From an uncultured Lachnospiraceae bacterium (GTDB lineage Bacteria; Bacillota; Clostridia; Lachnospirales; Lachnospiraceae): DNA of 64,000 bases. Under the pieces are notes generated by a model that was given only the letters and a program-made list of their open reading frames with translations, did not search any database and was not told the origin of the DNA. Within the stretch, counting starts at the first letter, position 1; every line of letters starts with the position of its first letter. The stretch is from positions 1-64,000 of the forward strand of contig CAMNOU010000001.1 of assembly GCA_946546945.1 (NCBI GenBank). Reading direction: 5' to 3'. A program made the position numbers and the translations under genes. Below, piece by piece: positions 25,771 to 33,411 of the stretch.

Positions 25771-26143
25771 CAAATCCTTACAGTAACAATAGTTTTAGTT
25801 GAAAAATAAGAAAAATAGAATTGCACCTGCTTAAAAAGTATGCTATTATGAGGTTCATAAAAGCATACTTTTCTTTTGATCTATGAATTCAATATTCTGA
25901 TTTTTTCTGTGAAAATTCATGCTTTTAGATTCAAAGAAAAACAAAAAAGCAGGGGTTTTTACCGGGAACTGGCAGAAGTACTCCTGCAAATACACGAAAG
26001 GAGGAAAGATGTCAGGGAAAACTGGCAGAATATTGTGGCACTCAGGTTTCCGGGACGGCATAAAGGTCACGTTCCGCAAAGTAAGGAACCGGCTTTCCGT
26101 CATCCCGGAGCATCAATTGAGCAAAGAGGCGATACGGATGGAA

Positions 26144-26273
26144 ATATCAGATGGGAGTATAATCTCCCATCTGATATTTCCATCCGCGAGGATGTGCAGG
26201 GATTCGGATATGAATGATGTCCGCTGAAGCGGACCCGAATCCCGCACCAAGTCTCGCTGGAGCGAGACTTGAA
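26144..26273 (+). repeat. Structured repeat, full-length copy inside a gene
   Basis: P1 ATATCAGATGGGAG-tataat-CTCCCATCTGATAT, core CCGCGAGGATGTGCAGG, P2 GGGATTCGG/CCGAATCCC with inner GTCCGC-tgaa-GCGGAC, and P3 CAAGTCTCGC/GCGAGACTTG. Unlike other copies, the bases before CCGCGAGG (TTTCCATC) are complementary to the upstream GATGGAAA, so P1 extends to about 21 pairs. It separates EHQLSKEAIRME from its continuation in the host gene. Confidence 0.85.
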
Positions 26274-26538
26274 TGATAAAAAAGACCCTGAGCAGGATAT
26301 TCCGGACATACAATGAATGTAATAGAATACAAAAGCCCGGACGATAATCTGAGCATCGATGACTTTTTCAAGACTCTTGCATACGCCTGTCTTTATAAAG
26401 GGCTTGGGAAGTCGGTGAATCAGATTCCCGGTGATGAGATCACGGTCTCGATCTTCCGGTACCGATATCCGCAGAAACTGTTTTTGGAGCTGGAAAAACT
26501 TGGAGCAAAGATCGAGAAAATGGACAGCGGTATTTTAC

Positions 26539-26712
26539 CTCAGTGTGAGAAGACCCCCACTTCTGAAGTGTCGTATTATGACAAACTCGTCTCAGTGGGG
26601 GTCCAATCTCCCACTGAGATAAACGCTCCGCGAGGATGCGCAGGAATTCGGTTTGGAAGATGTCAGCTGACGCTGACCCGAATTCCGCGCCAAGTCTCGC
26701 AAGCGAGACTTG
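26539..26712 (+). repeat. Structured repeat, full-length copy inserted in frame in a gene
   Basis: The outer arms CTCAGTGTGAG and CTCCCACTGAG (to 26618) enclose a second stem CCCCCACT/AGTGGGGG. Then come the core GCTCCGCGAGGATGCGCAGG, P2 GGAATTCGG/CCGAATTCC with inner GTCAGC-tgac-GCTGAC, and P3 CAAGTCTCGC-aa-GCGAGACTTG. The insertion, about 174-180 bases, keeps the host reading frame, adding roughly 58-60 residues. Confidence 0.87.
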
Positions 26713-26990
26713 TATATGTGAGAGGAATCATTTATTTCCCGACGCAGGTCATAGTCATGAAGGATCTGAAGGGCAAGGAATATGCTGCGCTTCGAATACT
26801 GACCAGGAACGCAAAAAAAGAGGACATCCGTGAATTTATCCGTCAGGCGCGGAAGTTCAAAGAACCCGGAGACCGGAACAACGCGGATACGGTCTTTCAG
26901 GTCAGCGCAACCGCAAATATGCAGCTGTATGAGGAAATAAGGAAGGAGGACTCTATGTGTGAAGCATTACGTTATTTGATGAGAGATGAG

Positions 26991-27190
26991 ATAGCAGCAG
27001 AAAGAGAAGCTGCAGAAAAGGCTGCAGAGAAGGCATTACAGGCAGAGAAGGAAGCCGCAGATAAAGCCTTAAAGGCAGAGAGGGAAGCTGCAGAGAAGGC
27101 ACTGCAGGCAGAGAGAGAAGCTGCAGAAAAGGCTGCAGAGAGGGCACTGCAGGCGGAGAGAGAAGCCGTAGAGAAGGCGCGGGAAGCGTC
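26991..27190 (+). repeat. In-gene tandem repeat encoding an Ala/Glu-rich coiled coil
   Basis: Imperfect 33-base units encode AEREAAEKALQ-like 11-residue repeats, about six times, near the C-terminus of the broken nuclease-like gene. The 11-residue period suits a helical coiled coil. The unit number may vary between strains. Confidence 0.75.
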
Positions 27191-27423
27191 TGTATGTACC
27201 AGCATCCGGAATATCATGAAGACATTGAAGTTAACGGCAGAACAGGCTATGGATGCTCTTCTGATTCCGGCAGAGGAACGTGTAAAGTATATTTCCAGGC
27301 TATAGGGAAGGGCTTGTCAAGTAAAGTGTGTAAGTTTTTTTATTATTTAAGGTGGCCGAGCAAGATCGGCCACCTTCTGCTTTACTAAGATACTTTCCGT
27401 TTAAGTGCGTTTTCCTTATGTGC

Positions 27424-27807
27424 TTACTCTATGGAATCTACCCAATATCCATGTATATTGTCAAGTGCTTCCTGATAAGCCTTGTAGTATAATACGGTTC
27501 TTGTGATGGCAGATGTGCTGATTGCCATCGCAATAATAACGATACAGATGACTAGTGTCCGCAAAAGTTTTGTGCGCTTTATGCGTGTAATAATATCCTC
27601 CGTATCCATGATAGAATAATATTCTCTGACAACATCTTCAGGCCTGTCAAAATTTTCATATAGATTTTCCGGGGATTCTACCTGATTGTCTTCGCAATAA
27701 TCTTTCACCTGAACAGCCATTTTATTGAGATAATCTTTTTCCGGTTTGTCCATCAACGGGAATAGCATTTTGATCTGTTCTGTGTATTGTTGGTAAACGG
27801 GTTTCAT
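27424..27807 (-). CDS. DUF6120-like membrane-anchored protein
   Basis: A 127-residue protein with a soluble N-terminal helical part (residues 1-80, containing SPENLYENFDRPEDVVREYY) and one membrane segment near residues 83-105 (LLRTLVICIVIIAMAIS). It matches my recollection of DUF6120 proteins, which are found beside PadR regulators. GAGGAG precedes the ATG and the PadR stop lies just upstream, so the two are co-transcribed. The function is unknown. Confidence 0.68.
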   Translation of the reverse strand: MKPVYQQYTEQIKMLFPLMDKPEKDYLNKMAVQVKDYCEDNQVESPENLYENFDRPEDVVREYYSIMDTEDIITRIKRTKLLRTLVICIVIIAMAISTSAITRTVLYYKAYQEALDNIHGYWVDSIE

Positions 27808-27808
27808 C

Positions 27809-28159
27809 TTAAAGCTCCTCCTCTACACCTGACAGTTTCTTAAGCACAAGATTAGTTCCTTTCATGGTATTCCTATATGTTTCGTATAGCTCATTTAAAT
27901 ATTGCTTCCCTTTTTCCTCCAGATGATAATAAACTCTTGTCCTCTTTTTTCCCGCTTGCCGAGTATATTCGCTGATATATCCATTGCTACCTAATTTATA
28001 AATGGCGGTATAGACAGTATTGTTTGATAAGTTTAAGAATCCATCTGATAATAGGTTTATTTGTTTTGCAATGTCATATACATGAGCATCTTCTTTTTGT
28101 AAAACGGACAGAATCAGCAAGTCTGTATTTCCCGTAATAAATATATTTTTGACTGCCAT
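27809..28159 (-). CDS. PadR-family transcriptional regulator
   Basis: A 116-residue PadR repressor with a winged helix: DLLILSVLQKEDAHVYDIAKQI (about 8-30), LSNNTVYTAIYKLGSNGYIS (about 43-62) and the wing KKRTRVYYHLEEKGKQYL. The ATG at 28159 is preferred over the upstream TTG. It probably represses its own operon and perhaps the divergent secreted-protein gene through the palindromic region upstream. PadR proteins often respond to small aromatic or antimicrobial compounds; the ligand here is unknown. Confidence 0.82.
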   Translation of the reverse strand: MAVKNIFITGNTDLLILSVLQKEDAHVYDIAKQINLLSDGFLNLSNNTVYTAIYKLGSNGYISEYTRQAGKKRTRVYYHLEEKGKQYLNELYETYRNTMKGTNLVLKKLSGVEEEL

Positions 28160-28254
28160 AATGTGCAACCTTAAATTGGAAAGAATGAGTGGTTTTGATA
28201 AACATAATAATACAATATTTGAGAGAGGATATTGGTTTATAATAAAAATAATTG

Positions 28255-28292
28255 TTTGTCAATAGTTGATAGTAAAAAATATAGTTGACAAA
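28255..28292. promoter_or_regulatory. Divergent promoter region with inverted repeat, likely PadR operator
   Basis: TTTGTCAA (28255-28262) and TTGACAAA (28285-28292) form an inverted repeat, and each arm contains a TTGACA -35 box, one for each direction (plus strand TTGACA, 17 bases, TAATTT at 28308). Between it and the secreted protein gene at 28688 lies about 380 bases of AT-rich leader in which I see no gene that I can defend. Confidence 0.45.
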
Positions 28293-28687
28293 AATATTTG
28301 CATATAGTAATTTATTATAAGAAAGAATATTTTTTTAGTTGTTGATAATTAGACTATGTTAGTGAACTCATGGTTAGAAAACATTGTTCCTGATAAGAAA
28401 ACAGGCTTAAACACAAGCCTTCGGCCAGGGATACATGAATTATACACAGGAGGTGAATCCGTTGTTTCGTTTCTATCTATATAGCGATATATAACATGTG
28501 TTTGATTCTAATACAGAAGGCAATATTTGGAGAACATCAATATTAGACAAAATAAAAAGAGAATGAAGCTACATACAGTGGGATTTTATGATATAAGATT
28601 CTATTATGTGCAGCATGGATGATTTCACGCTTAGAAATGATGAAAAATATAAACACCTTACTATGTAAAGTTATAAGGAGAACAGCT

Positions 28688-29071
28688 ATGAAAAAACGAA
28701 TGATTTCAATTATTTTTTCAGCAACACTGGTATTAAGTTCTGTACTAGCAGTTAACGCCGCAACATCTGCTAGTGTTACTTTAAAAAAGAATCAATATTC
28801 TGCAACGTCACCTGTTGTAGGAGATTCTGCAAGTGTATCGGTATATGCTAGCAATAAAAACACTTCAGCTCATAATGTAAAGGCTTCTACTTATGCAGCG
28901 GCTGCAGGTTCTCAGTTTTATCAAGCAGATGCTGTAACAATGGGCCCGGGAACAACGATGCGAACAAAGGTAGTTAAGGGTCCATCGTCATCATCATCCT
29001 ATTATCTTTATCTGAATCCCACCGCTGCTTTTAAAAACTGTGAAGCAAATGGAACAATAAGATGTAAATAG
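28688..29071 (+). CDS. Small secreted protein of unknown function
   Basis: A 127-residue protein. The ATG at 28688 is chosen because it follows AAGGAG; the ORF track starts 23 codons earlier. There is a signal peptide (residues 1-25, IIFSATLVLSSVLAVNA, cleavage near AVNA-ATS). The mature part is Ser/Thr/Ala-rich and looks like a single beta sandwich, with two cysteines near the C-terminus (NCEANGTIRC). Base composition is lower in GC than in the neighbours. I do not recognise the family. The next genes are an ABC system, which may or may not be related. Confidence 0.65.
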   Translation: MKKRMISIIFSATLVLSSVLAVNAATSASVTLKKNQYSATSPVVGDSASVSVYASNKNTSAHNVKASTYAAAAGSQFYQADAVTMGPGTTMRTKVVKGPSSSSSYYLYLNPTAAFKNCEANGTIRCK

Positions 29072-29202
29072 TAATTGAGATGCCACATTTATATTGAATG
29101 ATGATGTGTTGATTTAGTAAAGTAACACGTCCTTTTCCATAGATATATTTTTTAATATTATAAAATTATGATAAACCAATAAAATCAATACGGAGGACTG
29201 CC

Positions 29203-31254
29203 ATGAGATTACTGTATTATGAGCTGAAGGATAAAGCAGACAGAAAATACATCTTTCCTGTATATCTGCTGATGCTCATCATACTGGTTGTTTATCATGC
29301 GCGTCAGTATCATTCGGAGCCGGCCGTTTATCTTCAGAGTTTTCAGGGGATGCAAAAGTCGGCTCTTTTTCTCCTTGTGTGCATGACTTTTCTTGCCTAT
29401 GAAATTTTCTGCGATTTCCAGAAACGGGAGTGGCGCGAGATTTTACGTTTCAAATCAAATGGAATATTAAAAACTGTTCTGGTAAAAAATGTTCTTCTTG
29501 TTTTACTTGTTGTTATTGCATTTTTGAGTATTCTGTTCATAGAATACCTGAAGCTGATGCGGGGAAATATGGGCAATGATTTTCCGTTTTGGGATAATAT
29601 GCGGCGGGTCCTGGTGCTCAATGATCTGGTGCTTCCGCTCGTCGGAACGATGATCGGGGAGACAGCGGCCCTGGTATCCCGGAAAAGATGGAGTGGGTAT
29701 ATCGGGATTCTGGTCATTCTCCTTTTGGTAAGCGGGTTGTTTGAACGAATGAATACGGCTCTTTATATGACGGTCGGTATCAATCTCGACCTGGTTTTTC
29801 GTTTCTTCCAGTTTGAGCAGCCAAACAGCCGCTGGGTAGTGGACGACCTATATCTTGTTCCCGCTGAGGATTATCGGTTTTTCCTGTTTGGAACCTGGAT
29901 TGCCGGCTGCCTCGGAATCATTTCCTTTGTGTCTTTAAAGAAAAAATCAATTCAGGTTTCCGTGTTCTCCGCTTTTGCACTGTTAAGTGTCTTTTGGGGG
30001 ATCCGGACTGCACATCCCGGAAATATTGTTAACTATAATATGAATGTCGGATCCGCTGCAGCGAAACAGACAGAATTTGAGAATGATTTGCCGGAAGAAG
30101 AAAGAAAAGCAGACTTTACAGTCGAAAAATACAGCATGGATCTGCAGATTGAGGATGAATTGGAAGCGGATGTTGTGATGGAGCTGGGAACACAGAATCT
30201 GCATAAATGGCGCTTCACCCTGTACCGCGGGTATCAGATTACGGAAATTACCGATGAAAATGAAAACAGTCTTACTTATGACCGGGAGAATGATTATATA
30301 ACCGTTTATTCGTCAGAGAAGATCAGGGAAATACATATGCGATATCACGGTTATCAACAGTCCTTTTACAGTAATCGTTTCGGAGTGATGCTTCCGGGGT
30401 ATTTCCCCTATTATCCCCAGCCGGGATTCCGGAAGGTGTTCCGGAATGAAACCGTTCAGACTTACCTGTATTACGGATTCAATACAGAAACAGAATCTTT
30501 GCAGGAAGCAGACTATGAAGTGAGAGTCAGCTGCAATGGAGGTGCGGTTTCGAACCTGGAAAAGAAAAATAATGTTTTTTTTGGGAAAACAGCTGCCCCT
30601 ACAATTATGGGAGGCTTTGTCTCAGAAGATTTCCGGGAGGATGGCCATTATATTTTCCCGGAAATGGTTGATTTGTCCGAAGTTTCCATGAAGATTCTTA
30701 AAAGAGATCTGCGGAAATACTGTGAGGTACTGGGATTGGATCCGGCTCCCTTCGACAGCCTGAAGCACGTGATAACGGTTCCCTCTTCAGTATATATCGG
30801 GAACTCCTGGGGAAAGCATGTGATCGTCGGGGACTGCCTGTTCCTTGGGACGGATGATGTTGGCGATGCAGATTTGAATGGACTGTCACAGGAAATCGTA
30901 AAACAATATATGAATGTGGTTGGTGAAAGGGATGTTTTATTAAATGTGCTGTTTTCCTATTTGGGTGATGACATGTATTTACGCGACTTGAAGCCCATGG
31001 ATAAGGAACAGTTTTTCTCCGTCGTGTATGATGAAAATGATGTGAGTTCGGAGGATTATTGGGAAATGATTAGCGAGATGGTTCCGGACAGGATGTTTCT
31101 GACTTTAATGAGTGAGTATGAAAGCAGAGAGGAGTATGTGGTCCAAAGAACAGTACAGTATCTGATGGAGCCGGATTCCTCAGAAAATTCAGCTGAGTTC
31201 ATGCAAAATTTATATAATGAGCTGGAGGAGCAAAATGGACTTAAGAGTGAATGA
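29203..31254 (+). CDS. Large ABC-type membrane protein with extracytoplasmic domain
   Basis: A 683-residue protein. About seven hydrophobic segments occur in the first 260 residues (for example FPVYLLMLIILVVYH, LLVLLVVIAFLSILFI), followed by a soluble domain of about 420 residues with no recognised motif. That domain has a beta-rich first part (MDLQIEDELEADVVMEL), like the N-terminal fold of M1 peptidase-like ABC proteins, but no HExxH zinc motif is visible. It overlaps the ATPase gene by 20 bases, so it is a permease or accessory subunit of that ABC system. Confidence 0.68.
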   Translation: MRLLYYELKDKADRKYIFPVYLLMLIILVVYHARQYHSEPAVYLQSFQGMQKSALFLLVCMTFLAYEIFCDFQKREWREILRFKSNGILKTVLVKNVLLVLLVVIAFLSILFIEYLKLMRGNMGNDFPFWDNMRRVLVLNDLVLPLVGTMIGETAALVSRKRWSGYIGILVILLLVSGLFERMNTALYMTVGINLDLVFRFFQFEQPNSRWVVDDLYLVPAEDYRFFLFGTWIAGCLGIISFVSLKKKSIQVSVFSAFALLSVFWGIRTAHPGNIVNYNMNVGSAAAKQTEFENDLPEEERKADFTVEKYSMDLQIEDELEADVVMELGTQNLHKWRFTLYRGYQITEITDENENSLTYDRENDYITVYSSEKIREIHMRYHGYQQSFYSNRFGVMLPGYFPYYPQPGFRKVFRNETVQTYLYYGFNTETESLQEADYEVRVSCNGGAVSNLEKKNNVFFGKTAAPTIMGGFVSEDFREDGHYIFPEMVDLSEVSMKILKRDLRKYCEVLGLDPAPFDSLKHVITVPSSVYIGNSWGKHVIVGDCLFLGTDDVGDADLNGLSQEIVKQYMNVVGERDVLLNVLFSYLGDDMYLRDLKPMDKEQFFSVVYDENDVSSEDYWEMISEMVPDRMFLTLMSEYESREEYVVQRTVQYLMEPDSSENSAEFMQNLYNELEEQNGLKSE

Positions 31255-31978
31255 TGTATCTGTTTCTTTCAGGAAAAAGAAGGTCCTGAGCAATATCTGC
31301 TTTTCTGTAAGCCCCGGCATTTATGGCATCGTGGGGGAAAACGGAGCGGGAAAGACAACCTTATTCCGTTCAATTCTGGGGCTGCAGACATATTCCGGAA
31401 CGATTGAAAAAAATGGTATTTTTCATGTGGGATATGTTCCACAGAAGTTTGACAGTCTGCCGGGACTGAGCCTGGAAGATACCCTGCAGTATTTTGGGTG
31501 TTTACAGGGAATTCCCAAAAATGAGAGAAAAAGCATGGCGGAAGCCTTGCTGGAAAAGGTAAATCTGTCAGAGGAAAAAAACAAAAAGGTTCGTGAATTA
31601 TCAGGAGGCATGCTTCGCAGACTGGGGATTGCGCAGGCACTGATCGGGGATCCTCAGCTATTGATCATGGATGAGCCCACTGTGGGATTGGATCCGGCGG
31701 AGCGGATCCGGTTCCGGAACATACTGAAAAAAATCCGGGAAGAGAGAATTATTTTAATTTCTTCGCATGAGATAAAAGAACTGGAGCATTTCTGCGACCT
31801 GTTTATCTTCTTGCATCAGGGCAGGATTGCTGCAATGGATTCGGCAAAGCACCTGCAGGAACACTTCGGTATCTCGGATATGGAAGAAATTTATTTTAAT
31901 GTAATAGGAGGCATGCTTCATGGAGAGGGAGAGGCTCCTGCAGCTTCGGATCTGGGGATGGCAGACAAAAAATCATAA
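31235..31978 (+). CDS. ABC transporter ATP-binding protein
   Basis: A 247-residue ATPase with Walker A GENGAGKTT (about 36), signature ELSGGMLRRLGIAQAL, Walker B LLIMDEPTVGLDP and the histidine in ISSHEIKELEHF. It is of the CcmA/BcrA type used by ABC-2 exporters. The ATG at 31235 follows GGAGGAG, in place of the ORF-track start. It overlaps its two membrane partners by 20 and 59 bases, so all three are translationally coupled. The substrate is unknown. Confidence 0.87.
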   Translation: MDLRVNDVSVSFRKKKVLSNICFSVSPGIYGIVGENGAGKTTLFRSILGLQTYSGTIEKNGIFHVGYVPQKFDSLPGLSLEDTLQYFGCLQGIPKNERKSMAEALLEKVNLSEEKNKKVRELSGGMLRRLGIAQALIGDPQLLIMDEPTVGLDPAERIRFRNILKKIREERIILISSHEIKELEHFCDLFIFLHQGRIAAMDSAKHLQEHFGISDMEEIYFNVIGGMLHGEGEAPAASDLGMADKKS

Positions 31979-32597
31979 AAAGATTTATATGGGGATGGCA
32001 ATTCTCTGCCTGGTTGTGCTGCCTGGCATCGGATTTTTATTTTCCCTGAAAACCCTGCCGGATGACTGCCGGATCGTCTATGGATATTTTTTTTACATTG
32101 TGCAGACTCTTGTTTTCGGTATTGGATGTATACCGGTTTTGATGACCATGCATATGATCTGCCACATGGAAGTTGGTGACTGTATTGTTCTGTCGCCGGA
32201 ATGGAATCAGAGGAAACAGTGCTTGATCAGTTTTGCTTTTTCAGCAGTTTTATTTTTTATACTGATGACAGGACTGGCGGCCGAATTCAGGAAAGGGGTT
32301 TCGGCTGCATCCGTTTTTAAGGATGCGGCAAGTCTGATTGTGGTGCTGTGGGTCTTGGTTTCTGTCTGCATGGCACTGTCTTTTTTCTTCCGAAATGTCT
32401 ATCTTGCACTTATTCTTGTCGAATTGTATGGAGTGCTGTTCTGCAATATGGCGGTTCACCCGAACGCGGTCTGGAATCTTTTTTCTATAACAGGGGAACA
32501 GGGGATTCTGTGGATCATACGGGTTGTCCTGTATCTGGCATTTGGCTTTCTGATCCAGGAAATCTTGACGAATGCATCAGATAAGCGTATCCTGTAA
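31920..32597 (+). CDS. ABC-2-like permease subunit
   Basis: A 225-residue protein with about six membrane segments (MAILCLVVLPGIGFLF, IVQTLVFGIGCIPVL, ISFAFSAVLFFILM and others). The start follows AGGAGG inside the ATPase gene and overlaps it by 59 bases. It has no named family motif; the assignment as the ABC partner rests on coupling and topology. A lone P3-type hairpin follows. Confidence 0.65.
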   Translation: MERERLLQLRIWGWQTKNHKKIYMGMAILCLVVLPGIGFLFSLKTLPDDCRIVYGYFFYIVQTLVFGIGCIPVLMTMHMICHMEVGDCIVLSPEWNQRKQCLISFAFSAVLFFILMTGLAAEFRKGVSAASVFKDAASLIVVLWVLVSVCMALSFFFRNVYLALILVELYGVLFCNMAVHPNAVWNLFSITGEQGILWIIRVVLYLAFGFLIQEILTNASDKRIL

Positions 32598-32616
32598 AAC
32601 CAGAGAAAGGATAATC

Positions 32617-32643
32617 ATCAAGTACGTCACCGGCGTACTTGAT
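32617..32643 (+). repeat. Lone P3-type hairpin of the structured repeat
   Basis: ATCAAGTACG-tcaccgg-CGTACTTGAT, ten perfect pairs, without core or P1/P2 and without a T run. The outer arm (CAAGT/ACTTG) matches P3 of the full copies but the inner pairs differ and still match each other. Confidence 0.5.
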
Positions 32644-32667
32644 TTGTGAGTTTTAACAGGGAAAAAG

Positions 32668-33393
32668 ATGGAACAGAATGAACAAAAAAGAAACGGATAT
32701 CTGGAATGTGAGAAGCGCTGGGTCTATATCCTTCTGATTATGTCGGCGGGGTATCTGGGCGCTTTTACGTATAATCTGCGCGGCGGTGTTTTCTGTAATG
32801 CCCAGACGGGGAACCTGCTTTTGATGGCGATTGCCCTCGGCAAGACCAACTGGATGCAGGCAATTTATTATCTGATTCCGCTGTGTGCATACATCGCGGG
32901 GGCCGTGATATCGGAATGGCTGCCGGAAAAGGTTAACCGGCTGCATATGCTCAGATGGGATACAATACTGATTTCGGTGGAAATCGCCGCAATCTTTCTC
33001 CTCGGCCTTTTGCCCGAGAGCGCTCCTTTCCAGATCGCGCAGGTAACGATCAATTTTATATGTTCCATGCAGTATAACACATTTCGCCAGGCACAGCACG
33101 TTCCCATGGCGACAACGTTCTGCACGAATCATGTGCGCCAGATCGGAATTCATCTTGTAAAGTGGCGGTCAGACAGGACGGACACTGCAAGCCGGAACCG
33201 GATATTCATCCATGTGTCCATGCTGGCAGCCTTTGTTGCCGGGGGCATCGCCTCCACCGCCATTGGGAAAGTATTGTATGGAAAATCCGTCTGGGGAGCC
33301 TGCGTGCTGCTGGGAATCATCCTGATCGCCCTGATTCATGCGGATCTGACGACAGAGAAGAATCAGATGGACCGGAAACCGGCAGGGCATTAA
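32668..33393 (+). CDS. YoaK/DUF1275-family membrane protein
   Basis: A 241-residue DUF1275 protein with about six membrane segments. The N-terminal motif GYLGAFTYNLRGGVFCNAQTGNLLLMAIAL is typical (family pattern of Asp/Asn-Ala-Gln-Thr-Gly-Asn). The function of the family is not established. It lies 18 bases upstream of the module C regulator and may share its transcript. Confidence 0.82.
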   Translation: MEQNEQKRNGYLECEKRWVYILLIMSAGYLGAFTYNLRGGVFCNAQTGNLLLMAIALGKTNWMQAIYYLIPLCAYIAGAVISEWLPEKVNRLHMLRWDTILISVEIAAIFLLGLLPESAPFQIAQVTINFICSMQYNTFRQAQHVPMATTFCTNHVRQIGIHLVKWRSDRTDTASRNRIFIHVSMLAAFVAGGIASTAIGKVLYGKSVWGACVLLGIILIALIHADLTTEKNQMDRKPAGH

Positions 33394-33411
33394 AATGGAA
33401 AGAGGCCGTTT

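Larger units (their letters stand above)
26009..27305 (+). pseudogene. PD-(D/E)XK-type nuclease-like gene broken by two structured repeats
   Basis: After AGGAGG, an ATG at 26009 opens SGKTGRILWHSGFRDGIKVTF..EHQLSKEAIRME. The 26144 repeat then interrupts it. The frame resumes with KKTLSRIFRTYN, is shifted by a tandem AATG duplication (26312-26319), and continues NVIEYKSPDDNLSIDDF (ExK motif). The 26539 repeat is inserted after MDSGI in the same frame, so the ORF 26313-27305 stays open across it. Then IYFPTQVIV..MCEALRYLM and a coiled coil follow. The family is Rpn/transposase-nuclease-like by motif; I cannot name it exactly. Confidence 0.7.

Noticed and set aside
26539-26712. Structured repeat as a group I or group II intron
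   Set aside because: It is too short and lacks intron core elements such as a domain V hairpin or guanosine-site motifs; only insertion with frame retention is seen.
26991-27190. Regular repeats that could be a CRISPR array
   Set aside because: The units are contiguous, encode a coiled coil and have no unique spacers; no cas genes are present.
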